A stretch of DNA of 50,192 bases from an uncultured Acidimicrobiaceae bacterium (lineage in GTDB: Bacteria; Actinomycetota; Acidimicrobiia; Acidimicrobiales; RAAP-2). Positions 1 to 10,268 of the stretch are shown piece after piece. The stretch's first letter is position 1; each line of letters starts with the position of its first letter. Both the position numbers and the translations under genes were made by a program. The stretch lies in the NCBI GenBank assembly GCA_903849265.1, contig CAININ010000093.1:1-50192 (forward strand), read 5' to 3'. The notes under the pieces are model-generated. The model searched no databases, was not told where the DNA came from, and was given only the letters and a program-made list of their open reading frames with translations.

Positions 1-24
1 CCCTTCCCGTGGTAAAAGTCCTGG

Positions 25-424
<400 letters not shown>

Positions 425-527
425 CTCTATCGTCCCACAGGCGCGCCCCACCGGGATGATCCACTGGTGCTGCTCACCGACGCCACTGGCGTCCAGCGTT
501 GACTCACCCGGGTTCTATCCTGACCCC

Positions 528-1928
528 GTGCCCTTCGAATCACGCGCCGAGCGCCTCTTGGCCGAGCAGTCTGGTGCGACTGCCTTGTCGATCACCGATC
601 TCTACGCCCGGGTAGACCGCTCGGTGCGCACCGCCTTTCCCGAAGAGGTCTGGATCACCGGGGAGATCCGCTCGCTGAAGGTGAACGCCAACGGCCACTG
701 CTTCATCGACCTCGTCGATCCCAGCAACTCCCAGGGGGCCGGCGCACCACAGCTGAGCGTCAAATGCTGGGCCAACCGGTGGCGGACTGTCCGGACCACC
801 CTGGAACGCCTCGGCATCACCCTCGAGGCCGGCATGGTCGTCCGCGCCCGGGGCGAGGTCGAGTTCTACAAGGTCCGAGGGTCGGTCGACTTCAAGTTGT
901 CCGAACTCGACACCGACTCCCTCATGGGCAAAGTCGCAGCCGAACGAGCCCGGTTGATCCAGGCCCTGATCGACGAAAACCTCTTCGACCGTCAGCGCCG
1001 GATGCGCGTGCCCGCACTGCCGTTGCGGGTCGGCCTAGTGGCGAGCCCTGGAACCGAAGGCTTCAACGACTTCCTCGGTGGACTGCGAGGCTCTGGTCTG
1101 GCCTTCGACGTCTCCGTCGCCCCGACCGCAGTCCAGGGCAAGGACGCCCCGGCCATGGTGGCAGCGGCCATTCGTGATCTGCAGATGGAACAGATCGACG
1201 TCATCGTGGTGGTCCGAGGCGGCGGATCCAAAGCCGATCTGGCCGCCTTCGACCAGGAGCCGGTGGCCCGGGCCATCGCCAACGCGGAAGTACCGGTGTG
1301 GACCGGGATTGGTCACACCGGCGACCAGTCGGTCGCCGACGAAGTCGCCAACCGAGCGTTCATCACCCCGACTGAGTGCGGCCAGGAGCTCGCCCGAGCC
1401 GCCCTCGACTACTGGCGGAATGTCGAGGCGGCAGGGGCCGACCTCGCTCGCATCGCCCGAGAGCGGGTGCGTCAGGCCGACAAGGGGTTGGCCGCCCATC
1501 AGCGGGCCATGTCCACCGGGGCGCGTAATCAGGTCGACCGTCACGCCGAGCGCCTCGTGGTGTCCGCCGGGGCGGTATCCCGAGCGGCCGACCGTGCACT
1601 CGACCGAGAGCAGGGCGCGCTGACGACACGCTCTCAGCGGCTTGTCGGGCTTCCGGCCCAGCGCCTCGAGCTCGAAGAGCTGCGGGCTGGGCAGCGCCGG
1701 CGCCTGCTCGGCGCGTACGACTACCAACGCCAGCTCGAGCGGGGCTACTCGGTGACCCGGGGGGCTGACGGGTCGGTGCTCCGCTCGGTGGCCGGGCTGG
1801 CCCCGGGTGCGGTGCTCACCACGCAGCTGGCCGATGGCATGGTCACCTCGAACGTGTCCGACACCCCTGCAACGAGGCCCACGTCCACGACGTCAACGAA
1901 CGACCACTCCACGGAAGGAACCAACTGA
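528..1928 (+). CDS. xseA: Exodeoxyribonuclease VII large subunit
   Basis: OB-fold N-terminus (VWITGEIRSLK..GHCFIDLVD) and VVRGGGSKADLAAFDQEPVARAIANAEVPVWTGIGHTGDQSVADEVAN. Start reset from 336 (inside rnpB) to in-frame GTG 528, which has TATCCT at 516-521. Confidence 0.93.
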   Translation: MPFESRAERLLAEQSGATALSITDLYARVDRSVRTAFPEEVWITGEIRSLKVNANGHCFIDLVDPSNSQGAGAPQLSVKCWANRWRTVRTTLERLGITLEAGMVVRARGEVEFYKVRGSVDFKLSELDTDSLMGKVAAERARLIQALIDENLFDRQRRMRVPALPLRVGLVASPGTEGFNDFLGGLRGSGLAFDVSVAPTAVQGKDAPAMVAAAIRDLQMEQIDVIVVVRGGGSKADLAAFDQEPVARAIANAEVPVWTGIGHTGDQSVADEVANRAFITPTECGQELARAALDYWRNVEAAGADLARIARERVRQADKGLAAHQRAMSTGARNQVDRHAERLVVSAGAVSRAADRALDREQGALTTRSQRLVGLPAQRLELEELRAGQRRRLLGAYDYQRQLERGYSVTRGADGSVLRSVAGLAPGAVLTTQLADGMVTSNVSDTPATRPTSTTSTNDHSTEGTN

Positions 1929-2263
1929 TGGCAGCACGAACCCCCAAGGGGGACGAGGACGGCGCCAGCCGGCCCGTCGCCGACCTCAGCTACTCGGACG
2001 CGGGTGCGGAGCTCGACGGGATCATCGAGGAGTTCGAGACCGGGGTGGTCGACGTCGACCGGCTGGTCGACCAGCTCGAGCGGGCCACCGACATCGTGGA
2101 CGAACTCGATCGCCGGCTTCGCCGCACCCGTATGCGAGTGGAGGAACTGGTGCCCCGGCTCGAGGCCATCGGCCAGGACGGACCTGTCGATCAGGCCGGT
2201 CCAGAGCATTCCGGTGCAGACGAAGACTCGGACGACGACGCTGACTCCGACGCCCTGTTCTGA
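1928..2263 (+). CDS. xseB: Exodeoxyribonuclease VII small subunit
   Basis: Overlaps xseA stop (TGATG); SYSDAGAELDGIIEEFETGVVDVDRLVDQLERATDIVDELDRRLRRT is XseB-like. Confidence 0.88.
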   Translation: MAARTPKGDEDGASRPVADLSYSDAGAELDGIIEEFETGVVDVDRLVDQLERATDIVDELDRRLRRTRMRVEELVPRLEAIGQDGPVDQAGPEHSGADEDSDDDADSDALF

Positions 2264-2308
2264 CCGGACGGGTAAGAGTCACCGGACGGGCCGAGCGGGC
2301 CCGACGTA

Positions 2309-3898
2309 TCAGCCGATGTTGCGCTCCCGACCTTCCCAGTAGGGGGCGCGCAGTTCGCGCTTCAGCACCTTGCCCGACGGATTGCGGGGCAGCACGTCCA
2401 CGAAGTCGATCGACGTCGGGCACTTGTAGCCGGCCAAGCGGGTCCGGGTCGAGGCGATGATGTCGGCGGCCAGCGCCGCGTCGTCGCTGTCCGCGCCCTG
2501 GGCCCGCACGACGATGGCCTTGACCGTCTCACCCCAGCGGTCGTCAGGTACCCCGATGACGGCGGCGTCGACCACGGAAGGATGGGCCAGGAGGGCGTTC
2601 TCGACCTCAGCCGGATAGACGTTCTCGCCACCCGAAACGATCATGTCCTTGATCCGGTCATGCAGGAACAGATAGCCGTCCTCACTCAGCCACCCGGCGT
2701 CGCCGGTGCGGAACCAGCCGTCCGTCGAGAGCACGTCGGCCGTCTCGTCGGGCTTCTTCCAGTAGCCGAGCATGTTCTGATCCGACCGGGTCATGACCTC
2801 GCCGACCTCGCCGGCGGCAAGCACCTCTCCGGTGGCGGAGTCGACGATCTGCAGCTCCACGTGGGAGAAGGGCTGGCCGGCGGACCGCAGCAGATTGGCC
2901 CGAGGTCCGTCGGGGTCGTGGTCGGCGGGCATCAGCGACGTGATGGCACCGGTCGTCTCGGTCAGCCCGTAGACCTGGGCGAAGTCGCACCCGAACGCCC
3001 GCATCGACTTCACCAGCACGTCTTCGGAGATGGGGGAGGCCCCGTAGTAGATCGTCCGCAGCGAGCTCACGTCGGTAGCAGCAAGCTGCGGGGTGGCGAG
3101 CAGGAACATGAGTACGGCTGGCACCACGAACGAGTCGGTGATCCGGTACTCCTCGATGAGGCGGAGGATCTCGACCGGATCGATGTCGCGCACGATGATC
3201 GTGTGCCCGCCGCGGGACATGCCCGACAGGGCCCAGCCCGTGCCGCCGATATGGAACAGAGGCATAGCCGCCATCGACACAGTGTCTCCATCGATGCGGA
3301 AGACCTCGACTGCCCCGGTCAAGATGGTGGCGAGGTTCTTGCCCGAGATCATGACCCCCTTGGGGAGGCCGGTGGTGCCCGAGGTGTAGAGCTGGGTCAC
3401 GACATCGTCCGGACCGGGTTCGAATCCGGGGTCGACGGCACCGCCAGCGGACGCTGCGGAGCGCCATCCGGGCAGTTCGGACAGGGGAAGGAATCGGCGC
3501 ACATCGGAAACGTGATGAGTGATGTCGTCGACGGCTTCTGCGTAGTCAGGCCCGTAGACCAGCACGGTGGCTCCGGCGTCCTCCACGATCCCGGCCATCT
3601 CGGCGTGGGCGAGCCGCCAATTGACGGCGACGCTGACCGCACCGATCAATGCGCACCCGAAGAAGACTTCGAAGAACTCGATGCCGTTTCGATCCAGGAA
3701 GGCCACCCGCTCGCCAGCAACGACGCCATCGGCTGCCAGCGCGGTGGCCACCTCTTTCGCCCGTTCGTAGAGCGCACCCCAGGTAACCGTCTCGTCGCCA
3801 AGCGTGAGCATGGGTGCGTCAGGCTGCCGAGATGCCCAGTGGCGGAGCATCGCCGTGGCCGATCGGGTGTAGTCCATGTTCGTGTCAGTAGCGGTCAT
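2309..3898 (-). CDS. AMP-binding acyl-CoA synthetase (FadD-like)
   Basis: YTSGTTGLPKGVMISGKN, YGLTETTGAITSLMP, GWFRTGDAGWLSEDGYLFLHDRIKDMIVSGGENVYPAEVE, PRNPSGKVLKRELR. Start chosen at MTATDTNMDYTRS. Confidence 0.9.
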   Translation of the reverse strand: MTATDTNMDYTRSATAMLRHWASRQPDAPMLTLGDETVTWGALYERAKEVATALAADGVVAGERVAFLDRNGIEFFEVFFGCALIGAVSVAVNWRLAHAEMAGIVEDAGATVLVYGPDYAEAVDDITHHVSDVRRFLPLSELPGWRSAASAGGAVDPGFEPGPDDVVTQLYTSGTTGLPKGVMISGKNLATILTGAVEVFRIDGDTVSMAAMPLFHIGGTGWALSGMSRGGHTIIVRDIDPVEILRLIEEYRITDSFVVPAVLMFLLATPQLAATDVSSLRTIYYGASPISEDVLVKSMRAFGCDFAQVYGLTETTGAITSLMPADHDPDGPRANLLRSAGQPFSHVELQIVDSATGEVLAAGEVGEVMTRSDQNMLGYWKKPDETADVLSTDGWFRTGDAGWLSEDGYLFLHDRIKDMIVSGGENVYPAEVENALLAHPSVVDAAVIGVPDDRWGETVKAIVVRAQGADSDDAALAADIIASTRTRLAGYKCPTSIDFVDVLPRNPSGKVLKRELRAPYWEGRERNIG

Positions 3899-4003
3899 CT
3901 CGGCACCATCCCCCGGTTGCATAGGTAAGTGCACTGGATCGTAGCCACAGCCGGGTCTGGCAGTTGCCGGAACTCTGGGGTGTCCGGAACCTACAGTGGA
4001 GAG

Positions 4004-4753
4004 GTGACCGATGCCTCGACCGAACGCAATGGACCGACCGGCTCCGACCGGCTGTACTTCCGACAGCTGCTGGCCGGAAGGGACTTCGCCACCGACGACC
4101 AGGTGGCCCAGCAGATGGTCAACTTCGTCTACTTGGTGGGGGACCGAGAGACAGGCGAGGCGGTGATCATCGACCCCGCCTACGGCGTCGACGACCTGCT
4201 CGGCATCTTGGCGGCCGACGACATGCGCTGCGTCGGGGCGCTGGCCACGCACTTTCACCCGGACCACGTGGGCGGCGAAATGATGGGGTGGAAGATCGAG
4301 GGCATCACCCGGCTGATCGAAGCGGCTCAGGTGCCTGTCCACATCCAAGCCGACGAGGCGCCATGGGTGGAGCGGTCGACCGGAGTGGGGGTCGGTGACC
4401 TCGTGCTCCACTCGGGCGGCGATGTCGTCGAGGTTGGCGGGGTCCCCATCACGCTCGTGCACACGCCGGGCCACACGCCGGGCAGTCAGTGCTTCTTGGT
4501 CGACGGCAAGCTCATCGCCGGCGACACCTTGTTCCTCGACGGATGTGGACGGACCGACTTCCCGGGCAGTGACCCGGCAGCCATGCACGAGTCGCTGATG
4601 ACCCGGCTGGCCCGTGTGCCTGACGACACCGTCCTCTATCCCGGTCACTTCTACTCACCGGAGCCGTCGGCCACAATGGGCCACACCCGGGCTCACAACT
4701 ACGTGTTCCGGCTCAAGACGGCGGAGCAGTGGATGACCATGTTCGGCGGCTGA
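4004..4753 (+). CDS. MBL-fold metallohydrolase (glyoxalase II-like)
   Basis: THFHPDHVGGE motif, HTPGHTPGSQCFLV, AGDTLFLDGCGRTDFPGSD. GTG start with TACAGT 6 nt upstream. Confidence 0.88.
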   Translation: MTDASTERNGPTGSDRLYFRQLLAGRDFATDDQVAQQMVNFVYLVGDRETGEAVIIDPAYGVDDLLGILAADDMRCVGALATHFHPDHVGGEMMGWKIEGITRLIEAAQVPVHIQADEAPWVERSTGVGVGDLVLHSGGDVVEVGGVPITLVHTPGHTPGSQCFLVDGKLIAGDTLFLDGCGRTDFPGSDPAAMHESLMTRLARVPDDTVLYPGHFYSPEPSATMGHTRAHNYVFRLKTAEQWMTMFGG

Positions 4754-4800
4754 GCACGAATGGGCTGACAGTTGGACCGACCCTCGGGCTGGTAGACGGA

Positions 4801-4836
4801 CCGACCCACGGACCGACCCACGGACCGACCCACGGG
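4801..4836. repeat. 12-bp tandem repeat x3 (ccgacccacggR)
   Basis: ccgacccacgga / ccgacccacgga / ccgacccacggg, read directly. Confidence 0.97.
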
Positions 4837-5161
4837 ATGGCGCAACAGCTTTTGAGAAATGTTGCAACCGTTTTGCACCTAGGGCCGACCCTAATCACAC
4901 CCGGGTACACTCCCTTTAGCGATCCATTTTTGGTATATTGGGAGGGCTGGTCACGTCTGAAAGAGGTGCGTGCGACAGAATGTTGCCCGGGCCAGTATGT
5001 ACCGTCGTGCGTCGAAGCCATATCTCGGCGTAGCAAGAACTGCAGCATGAGGGACTGTCGGGCTGAGTAAGTCTGATCGTGCAGGAACCGGCCCAAGCGG
5101 CCCAAGGGAACCCGTCCTCCTCCTCTTGGACGACAACCCTTTCGGCCGCTTCTCCCGGACC

Positions 5162-5179
5162 CGCTGCCACGAGGCAGCG
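5162..5179 (+). promoter_or_regulatory. Leader hairpin CGCTGCC-ACGA-GGCAGCG before the HTH gene
   Basis: Perfect 7-bp stem with 4-nt loop, followed by a GGGGGAG Shine-Dalgarno-like run and ATG 5199. Confidence 0.5.
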
Positions 5180-5198
5180 AGGGGATGGGGGAGCAGAC

Positions 5199-5621
5199 AT
5201 GACGAATGACGGTCCACAAGGTGGCGATCGGGCCCATCCGCTGAACAAGTCGACCATTACCGCCATGGAGCGCGCTGTGAGGGCCTCGGAGCAGCTTCGC
5301 TCCGAACTCGAAGCGCACGAAGGTGTGGGCCGAGCTCTGCTCGAACTGATGGCGACTGGGCTGACCCTTCCGGAGGCCTTCGCCGCCGCTGAGGTCAGTC
5401 CGTCCGAACTGCGCGAGAAGGCGTCCGGTCCCCTCGACTGCTACCTCGAGAGCCGCCGCGATCTACGCATGGCACTCATCGAAGCATGCCTCGCCTTGGG
5501 GTTCTCCCGTGGACAGATCGGCGACATGATGGGAGTTTCCCGTCAGCGCATTACTGCACTGGCAAAGGATCTCGGAGTCCACGTACTCGACGAGCAGGTC
5601 AGCGGACGGGTTTCTGCCTGA
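5199..5621 (+). CDS. Small helix-turn-helix protein, putative regulator
   Basis: C-terminal HTH-like ALGFSRGQIGDMMGVSRQRITALAKDLGV; SD GGGGGAG upstream of ATG. Confidence 0.65.
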   Translation: MTNDGPQGGDRAHPLNKSTITAMERAVRASEQLRSELEAHEGVGRALLELMATGLTLPEAFAAAEVSPSELREKASGPLDCYLESRRDLRMALIEACLALGFSRGQIGDMMGVSRQRITALAKDLGVHVLDEQVSGRVSA

Positions 5622-5728
5622 TCGCTTCACCCCGGGACATGCCGGATCAATCAGGTTGCCCTCCTTCGTCCGGGTCGGGACCGGAGGAACGGACGGGGCA
5701 CTGCCTTCGTCCCTCTACGATTCGATCC

Positions 5729-6964
5729 ATGAGTGATCCCGTGTCCCCGGACGGAACCATCGTGGTGGTCGGTGCTTCGCTGGCCGGCTTGCGGGCTGGC
5801 GAAGAGGTACGCCACGAGGGACACACCGGTCCGATCATCGTCATCGGTGAGGAGACCCACCCTCCCTATGACCGCCCTCCGCTCTCCAAGCAGGTCCTGT
5901 CCGGCAAGTGGGACGCCGAGCGGATCCGTCACCACACCCCGGATGCTCACGACAGCCTGGACCTCGAGTTCCGACTCGGGCGTCGAGCGACCGGCCTCGA
6001 TACGGAGGCGCGGACGGTTGCCTGTGACGATGGTTCCGAAGTGGCATACGACGGCTTGGTGATTGCCACCGGGGCCGCGACCCGACGCCTGCCCGGGACC
6101 GACGGGATGGCAAACGTGTGGATGCTGCGCACCCTCGATGACTGCCTGGGGATCCGAGCCGACCTCGACGCCGCTGGCGACTCGCCGCGTGTCATCGTCA
6201 TCGGTGCCGGGTTCATCGGCTCCGAAGTTGCTGCCACCTGCCACGGGATCGGGGCGAGGGTCACGCTGCTCGAGGCGCACCACACACCGCTGGCCCGGGT
6301 GCTGGGTGATGCCATGGGCCAGGAGTGCGCCGATCTCCATCGGGCGAACGGGATGGACTTACGGTGCTCCGTCGCGATCGATCACCTGGAGTCGGACCCC
6401 GGGGGAGTCGACCCGGTGACGGTGGTGCTGGACGACGGCACGAGGCTGGTGGCCGATGTTGTGGTCGTCGGGATCGGCGTCACCCCTTCGGTCGGGTGGC
6501 TCGCAGGATCGGGCCTCGACCTCGACAACGGCGTGCGGTGCGACGGCTCGCTGTTCGCGGCCGACCGGATCGTTGCCGCCGGTGACGTGGCCAACTGGAT
6601 GCGCCCGACCACCGGGCAACCGACCCGGGTCGAGCATTGGACCAACGCAGCCGAGGGCGGCGCCGCGTGTGCAAGGAACCTGCTGGCTGGCACGGCCGGG
6701 GCCACGCCGTTCGATCCCGTGCCCTTCTTCTGGTCGGACCAGTACGCCACCAAGATCCAGATGATCGGACTGCCCGACGCGGACGACGAGGTCGTGGTGG
6801 TCAGCGGATCTGGAGAAGAGGGCAAGATGATCGCCCTCTATCGGTCGGGAGACCGGCTCGGCGGCGTACTGACCTTGAGTCAGCCGGCCAAACTGATGGG
6901 CTACCGCCCGTTGCTGGCCGCCGGAGCCTCGTTCGACGAGGCGCTGGCCCTCGCCAGATCGTGA
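5729..6964 (+). CDS. FAD-dependent ferredoxin reductase family oxidoreductase
   Basis: IVVVGASLAGLRAGEEVRHEGHTGPIIVIGEETHPPYDRPPLSKQVL; second Rossmann VIVIGAGFIGSEVAATCHGIGARVTLLE; AAGDVANW. Start at MSDPVSP with TACGAT 7 nt upstream. Confidence 0.9.
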   Translation: MSDPVSPDGTIVVVGASLAGLRAGEEVRHEGHTGPIIVIGEETHPPYDRPPLSKQVLSGKWDAERIRHHTPDAHDSLDLEFRLGRRATGLDTEARTVACDDGSEVAYDGLVIATGAATRRLPGTDGMANVWMLRTLDDCLGIRADLDAAGDSPRVIVIGAGFIGSEVAATCHGIGARVTLLEAHHTPLARVLGDAMGQECADLHRANGMDLRCSVAIDHLESDPGGVDPVTVVLDDGTRLVADVVVVGIGVTPSVGWLAGSGLDLDNGVRCDGSLFAADRIVAAGDVANWMRPTTGQPTRVEHWTNAAEGGAACARNLLAGTAGATPFDPVPFFWSDQYATKIQMIGLPDADDEVVVVSGSGEEGKMIALYRSGDRLGGVLTLSQPAKLMGYRPLLAAGASFDEALALARS

Positions 6965-9144
6965 CCGCTGGAAGACGACCCGTCTGAGCCTCGCGACCCG
7001 CCAGACCCTCGCGACCCGCCAGACCCTGGTGACCCGTCTGGGCGTCGTTTGCGCCGGGGCTTGATGGAGCGGAAGTGCCGGGTAAACGTCAGAATCGAGG
7101 CGATCTCGTCAGCCGACGGCTCGATGCCGCCGTAGGTCGCCTGTTCGACCAGGCTGGCCGCGCTGTTCAAGTCGGCGCCATGATCTGGTGCAGCCAAAGA
7201 CAGACGCCGGCTGTAGCCCGTGAGCGTTTCGTCGGTGCGTCGAGGGCAGCCGAGTCGGGCACCGCCCTGAGAAAGGTCGGCGGCCACCTGGGTTGTCCAT
7301 GTTGCCGGGCGGCGCCGGCGCCGGCGCCGGACCACGAGGATCGTTCCGACCACGCCGACGGCCACGGCGAGAGGGATCCACGGGAGCCGCGAAAGCGCAT
7401 GGCCGAACGAACGGGCTAGCACCGACCCGGGTGCCGGATTGACCAGAGGCACCGTGGCTGTCGGGTCGAAGTTCTGCCACCCATACCCCGGGAACCAGAC
7501 CTGGACCCAGGCATGGGCGTCTCGGGCCTGGATGTCGTAGAGGTCAGTGATCGGGTTGAAGGGCCCAGGCACGTACCCGACGGCTTCGCGGGCCGGGATG
7601 CCGAGGCTCCGCAGCATCACAACTGTCGCAGTCGAGATCTGCTCGCAGTAGCCGCGCCGTGCGCCGAACAGGAACGAGTCGACGGCGTCGGCCCCGGCCG
7701 GCAGCGGGGGGATGTCGGTCGTGTAGTGGACGTGGCTCGTCATCCACTGCTCGATCGCGGCAACCTTGCCATAGGTATGCGGATCGCCGGCGGACGAGTT
7801 GGCGACCCCTCGGGTGATTTCGGCGGCGAGCGTGGTCACTCGCTGGTCGGGGTGGGGCAGCTCGAGGTAGCGAAGCTGCTCGTCGGCCCCGAGGGTGGAC
7901 CTCGTGTCGATCTGGTCCGCTGGTGCCGGGACGGTCGCGGCCTGCAGTTGCGCCGCAGTGGCGTCGGCATCGTCGGACACGACGGTGTAGATCGTGCCCT
8001 TGCCCATGGAGAGGGCCGAGGCGATGGTGCCATCCGCGGTGACGTAGATGGAGCGGGTCTGGAGGTAGACCCGCTGGGCGTTGTCGGCGTGGAAGACGAG
8101 GTTGGGGCCGCTAGTGGCCAAGTAGAAGGTCTGGATGTCCTGCTGGCCCGAGGAGAGCGGAGCCACCTGGTCTGGGTAGGTGGGGATGGTGAACGGCGAG
8201 CCCCCGGTGATCTTCTGGGTGCGGTGTCCGTTGACCGGGTTGGCCGACTGCACCCAGGACTGCCCGTTCCACTGGTCGAACGTCTGGCCTACCCAGTAGT
8301 TGGGCCGGGTGGCGCGGACCCGCATGATCACCTGGTCGCCCAGGGATACCCGGGCTCCCGTGTCCAAAGACTTGGCGAAGCCGAGGAAGCCGCCCACGCC
8401 GGTCCGGCCGGCGGGGCTGGCCGCGTGGGCGGGAAGGGCGCCGTTCCCGTCGGTCAGGTTGGTCGGACTGTCGACAGGGGACGAGTTGGCCGACGAAGAG
8501 GTGAATGCGAGGGAGGTCGACACCTGAGGTGCCGGCAGGATGGCGACGATCGCGACGGCCACCACCGCTACCAGGAACCCGGCGCCGGCCAGCGAACGCC
8601 ACGGCAGCCCGGCGGTCTCGGACATCGACTGCCACATGGCGACGAGGCCCCATACGCAGCACGCCACCCATGCCAGTACCCAGGCCCCCAAGGTGATGTC
8701 CACCGACTGGGCGGCGGCGACAGCGATCAGTGCCGTAGATCCCGCCAGCGAGTAGGTGACGTCGCGCCGCGACGGGACGTCGAACGCATGAGTGGAGAGC
8801 ACCCATGCGAAGAGCACGGCCAGCGGTGCCTCGACCGTGGCGATGTCGCCAGGAGTGGCCGTCCGGGTCACCGTCAGGATGAACCAGGTGAACCCGCCGA
8901 TGGCGCAGACGGCCAGGATGGGCTTGATGCCGGGCCACGGGTTGGCGCGTCGCCGGTAGGCGACGACGTTGCCGACCACCGTAGCGAGTACGGCCAGTGC
9001 AGCCACGGCGGGACTGAGGAGGCCTTCTGTCCAGCAGGCCCCGATGCCAGCGAGGAGGGCTGCCACCGACGCCGCTCGTAGCGACACCGAGTGCTCCGGG
9101 GGTCCGGGTCGGTTGACATCGACGAACCGCTGCCAGAGCGTCAC
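6901..9144 (-). CDS. Transglutaminase-like membrane protein (TgpA/DUF3488 type)
   Basis: Multiple N-terminal TM segments, RRGYCEQISTATVVMLRSLGIPAREAVGYVPG, DAHAWVQVWFPGYGWQNFDPT, C-terminal TM. GTG start overlaps the DUF58 stop. Confidence 0.88.
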   Translation of the reverse strand: MTLWQRFVDVNRPGPPEHSVSLRAASVAALLAGIGACWTEGLLSPAVAALAVLATVVGNVVAYRRRANPWPGIKPILAVCAIGGFTWFILTVTRTATPGDIATVEAPLAVLFAWVLSTHAFDVPSRRDVTYSLAGSTALIAVAAAQSVDITLGAWVLAWVACCVWGLVAMWQSMSETAGLPWRSLAGAGFLVAVVAVAIVAILPAPQVSTSLAFTSSSANSSPVDSPTNLTDGNGALPAHAASPAGRTGVGGFLGFAKSLDTGARVSLGDQVIMRVRATRPNYWVGQTFDQWNGQSWVQSANPVNGHRTQKITGGSPFTIPTYPDQVAPLSSGQQDIQTFYLATSGPNLVFHADNAQRVYLQTRSIYVTADGTIASALSMGKGTIYTVVSDDADATAAQLQAATVPAPADQIDTRSTLGADEQLRYLELPHPDQRVTTLAAEITRGVANSSAGDPHTYGKVAAIEQWMTSHVHYTTDIPPLPAGADAVDSFLFGARRGYCEQISTATVVMLRSLGIPAREAVGYVPGPFNPITDLYDIQARDAHAWVQVWFPGYGWQNFDPTATVPLVNPAPGSVLARSFGHALSRLPWIPLAVAVGVVGTILVVRRRRRRRPATWTTQVAADLSQGGARLGCPRRTDETLTGYSRRLSLAAPDHGADLNSAASLVEQATYGGIEPSADEIASILTFTRHFRSIKPRRKRRPDGSPGSGGSRGSGGSRGSDGSSSSGHDLARASASSNEAPAASNGR
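6990..7040. repeat. 18-bp tandem repeat (about 2.7 copies) in the C-terminal tail of the TgpA-like CDS
   Basis: ctcgcgacccgccagacc twice, then a degenerate third unit; encodes the GSGGSRGSGGSRGS tail. Confidence 0.9.
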
Positions 9145-10268
9145 GTCGGCACCGCTCGGGCGAGGCGCCGGCCCAACTCGATCTGATCCGCTACCGGGCG
9201 CACCACGCGGCCGGTCGCCTCATGGGTGGTCATCACCACGAGCTGGCGTCGGGCCAGACATGCGGTGACCCCGGCCATCACCCGTTCCGCCTCCGCCTCG
9301 GCGGCGTCGCGATCGCGGGGCAGATCCACCTCGACGTAGACCGGGTCGTCCGTCGGCCGCTCTGCTTCACGGACCATGAGCTTGCCGGCATGCGACGTGG
9401 CCGGCCAGTGCACGGCGCGTCTCGGGTCGCCGGGAGCATACGGGCGCACCCCTCGGGGCTCGCCGAGGCCAGACGGCACTCGAGGGGCGGCGTCTCCTGT
9501 CGAGTGATCGATCTGCTCGAACCTGGCGTCGGACGGGCTCGTGCGTGGGGCGACATGAAGCAGCCGCGGCAAGGGGAGCTCGACGTCACGGGCCCACCAC
9601 AGCAGTCCGAACGGAGCACTCGACCCCACTTCGACGACAACGGCATCGAGGAGTCCCCGGCGGGCAGGGGTGACAATGAGGGTGACAGTCCGCGACCCTC
9701 GTTGGGCACCACCGGCCTGATGGTCTGCGCCACCAGGGTGGATGGGCCGCACCCGCACGGGTCGGTCGGCCTGCAAGAGCAGTTCCATCGGCTGTCCGGC
9801 TCGCCCGTCGGACGGGCATGTCGTGCACGTCACGTGGGCTCGGCGTGCCGGCCACACCGGAGCGACCAGACCCACGAAAAGAAAGGCCCCGAGCAGGGCA
9901 CCGATGGCCTGGACCCAACCGGAGCCGCTCGAGTGGGCCACGCCTGCCCATGCGATCAGAGTGATGATGCTGGCGGCCACTGGACCGATCCAGGCCACCG
10001 GGTGGACTCGGTGACGGAGCCGAAGGGTGGGGGGGAGCAGGGGGGAGGCGACGAGCGGGAGCCGGCGGTGGGCGCTCCATGACAACAAGGTGCCACCCGC
10101 CAAGGCGATCCCGCCGATGACGATGCCGAAGGGGGCGGCAGCCGGTCCGAACAGCAGTCGGCACACGAAGACCCCGACCAGCCCGGTGGCCACTCCGACG
10201 AGGGCGGCTTGTGCAGCGCGCCACGTGGGGACGGGCTTCGGGGTGGACGAAGACCCGCGGCGGCTCAC
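9141..10268 (-). CDS. DUF58 domain protein
   Basis: Two N-terminal TM segments then LGEPRGVRPYAPGDPRRAVHWPATSHAGKLMVREAE (DUF58 core). GTG start overlaps the MoxR stop. Confidence 0.85.
   Translation of the reverse strand: MSRRGSSSTPKPVPTWRAAQAALVGVATGLVGVFVCRLLFGPAAAPFGIVIGGIALAGGTLLSWSAHRRLPLVASPLLPPTLRLRHRVHPVAWIGPVAASIITLIAWAGVAHSSGSGWVQAIGALLGAFLFVGLVAPVWPARRAHVTCTTCPSDGRAGQPMELLLQADRPVRVRPIHPGGADHQAGGAQRGSRTVTLIVTPARRGLLDAVVVEVGSSAPFGLLWWARDVELPLPRLLHVAPRTSPSDARFEQIDHSTGDAAPRVPSGLGEPRGVRPYAPGDPRRAVHWPATSHAGKLMVREAERPTDDPVYVEVDLPRDRDAAEAEAERVMAGVTACLARRQLVVMTTHEATGRVVRPVADQIELGRRLARAVPT

Noticed and set aside
4801-4836. Short repeats as a CRISPR array
   Set aside because: Units are contiguous with no spacers and there are no cas genes in the window.
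4729-5070. 113-aa ORF containing VDGPTHGPTHGPTHG
   Set aside because: Starts inside the MBL gene, is mostly the tandem repeat, and has no SD or domain support.
7513-9081. 522-aa plus-strand ORF and other long antisense ORFs (2582..3928, 20358..21545, 26484..27905, 34942..36630, 37444..38907, 41857..43065, 43109..44221, 48162..49292)
   Set aside because: Shadow ORFs opposite well-supported genes in high-GC DNA; compositionally biased translations without recognisable domains.
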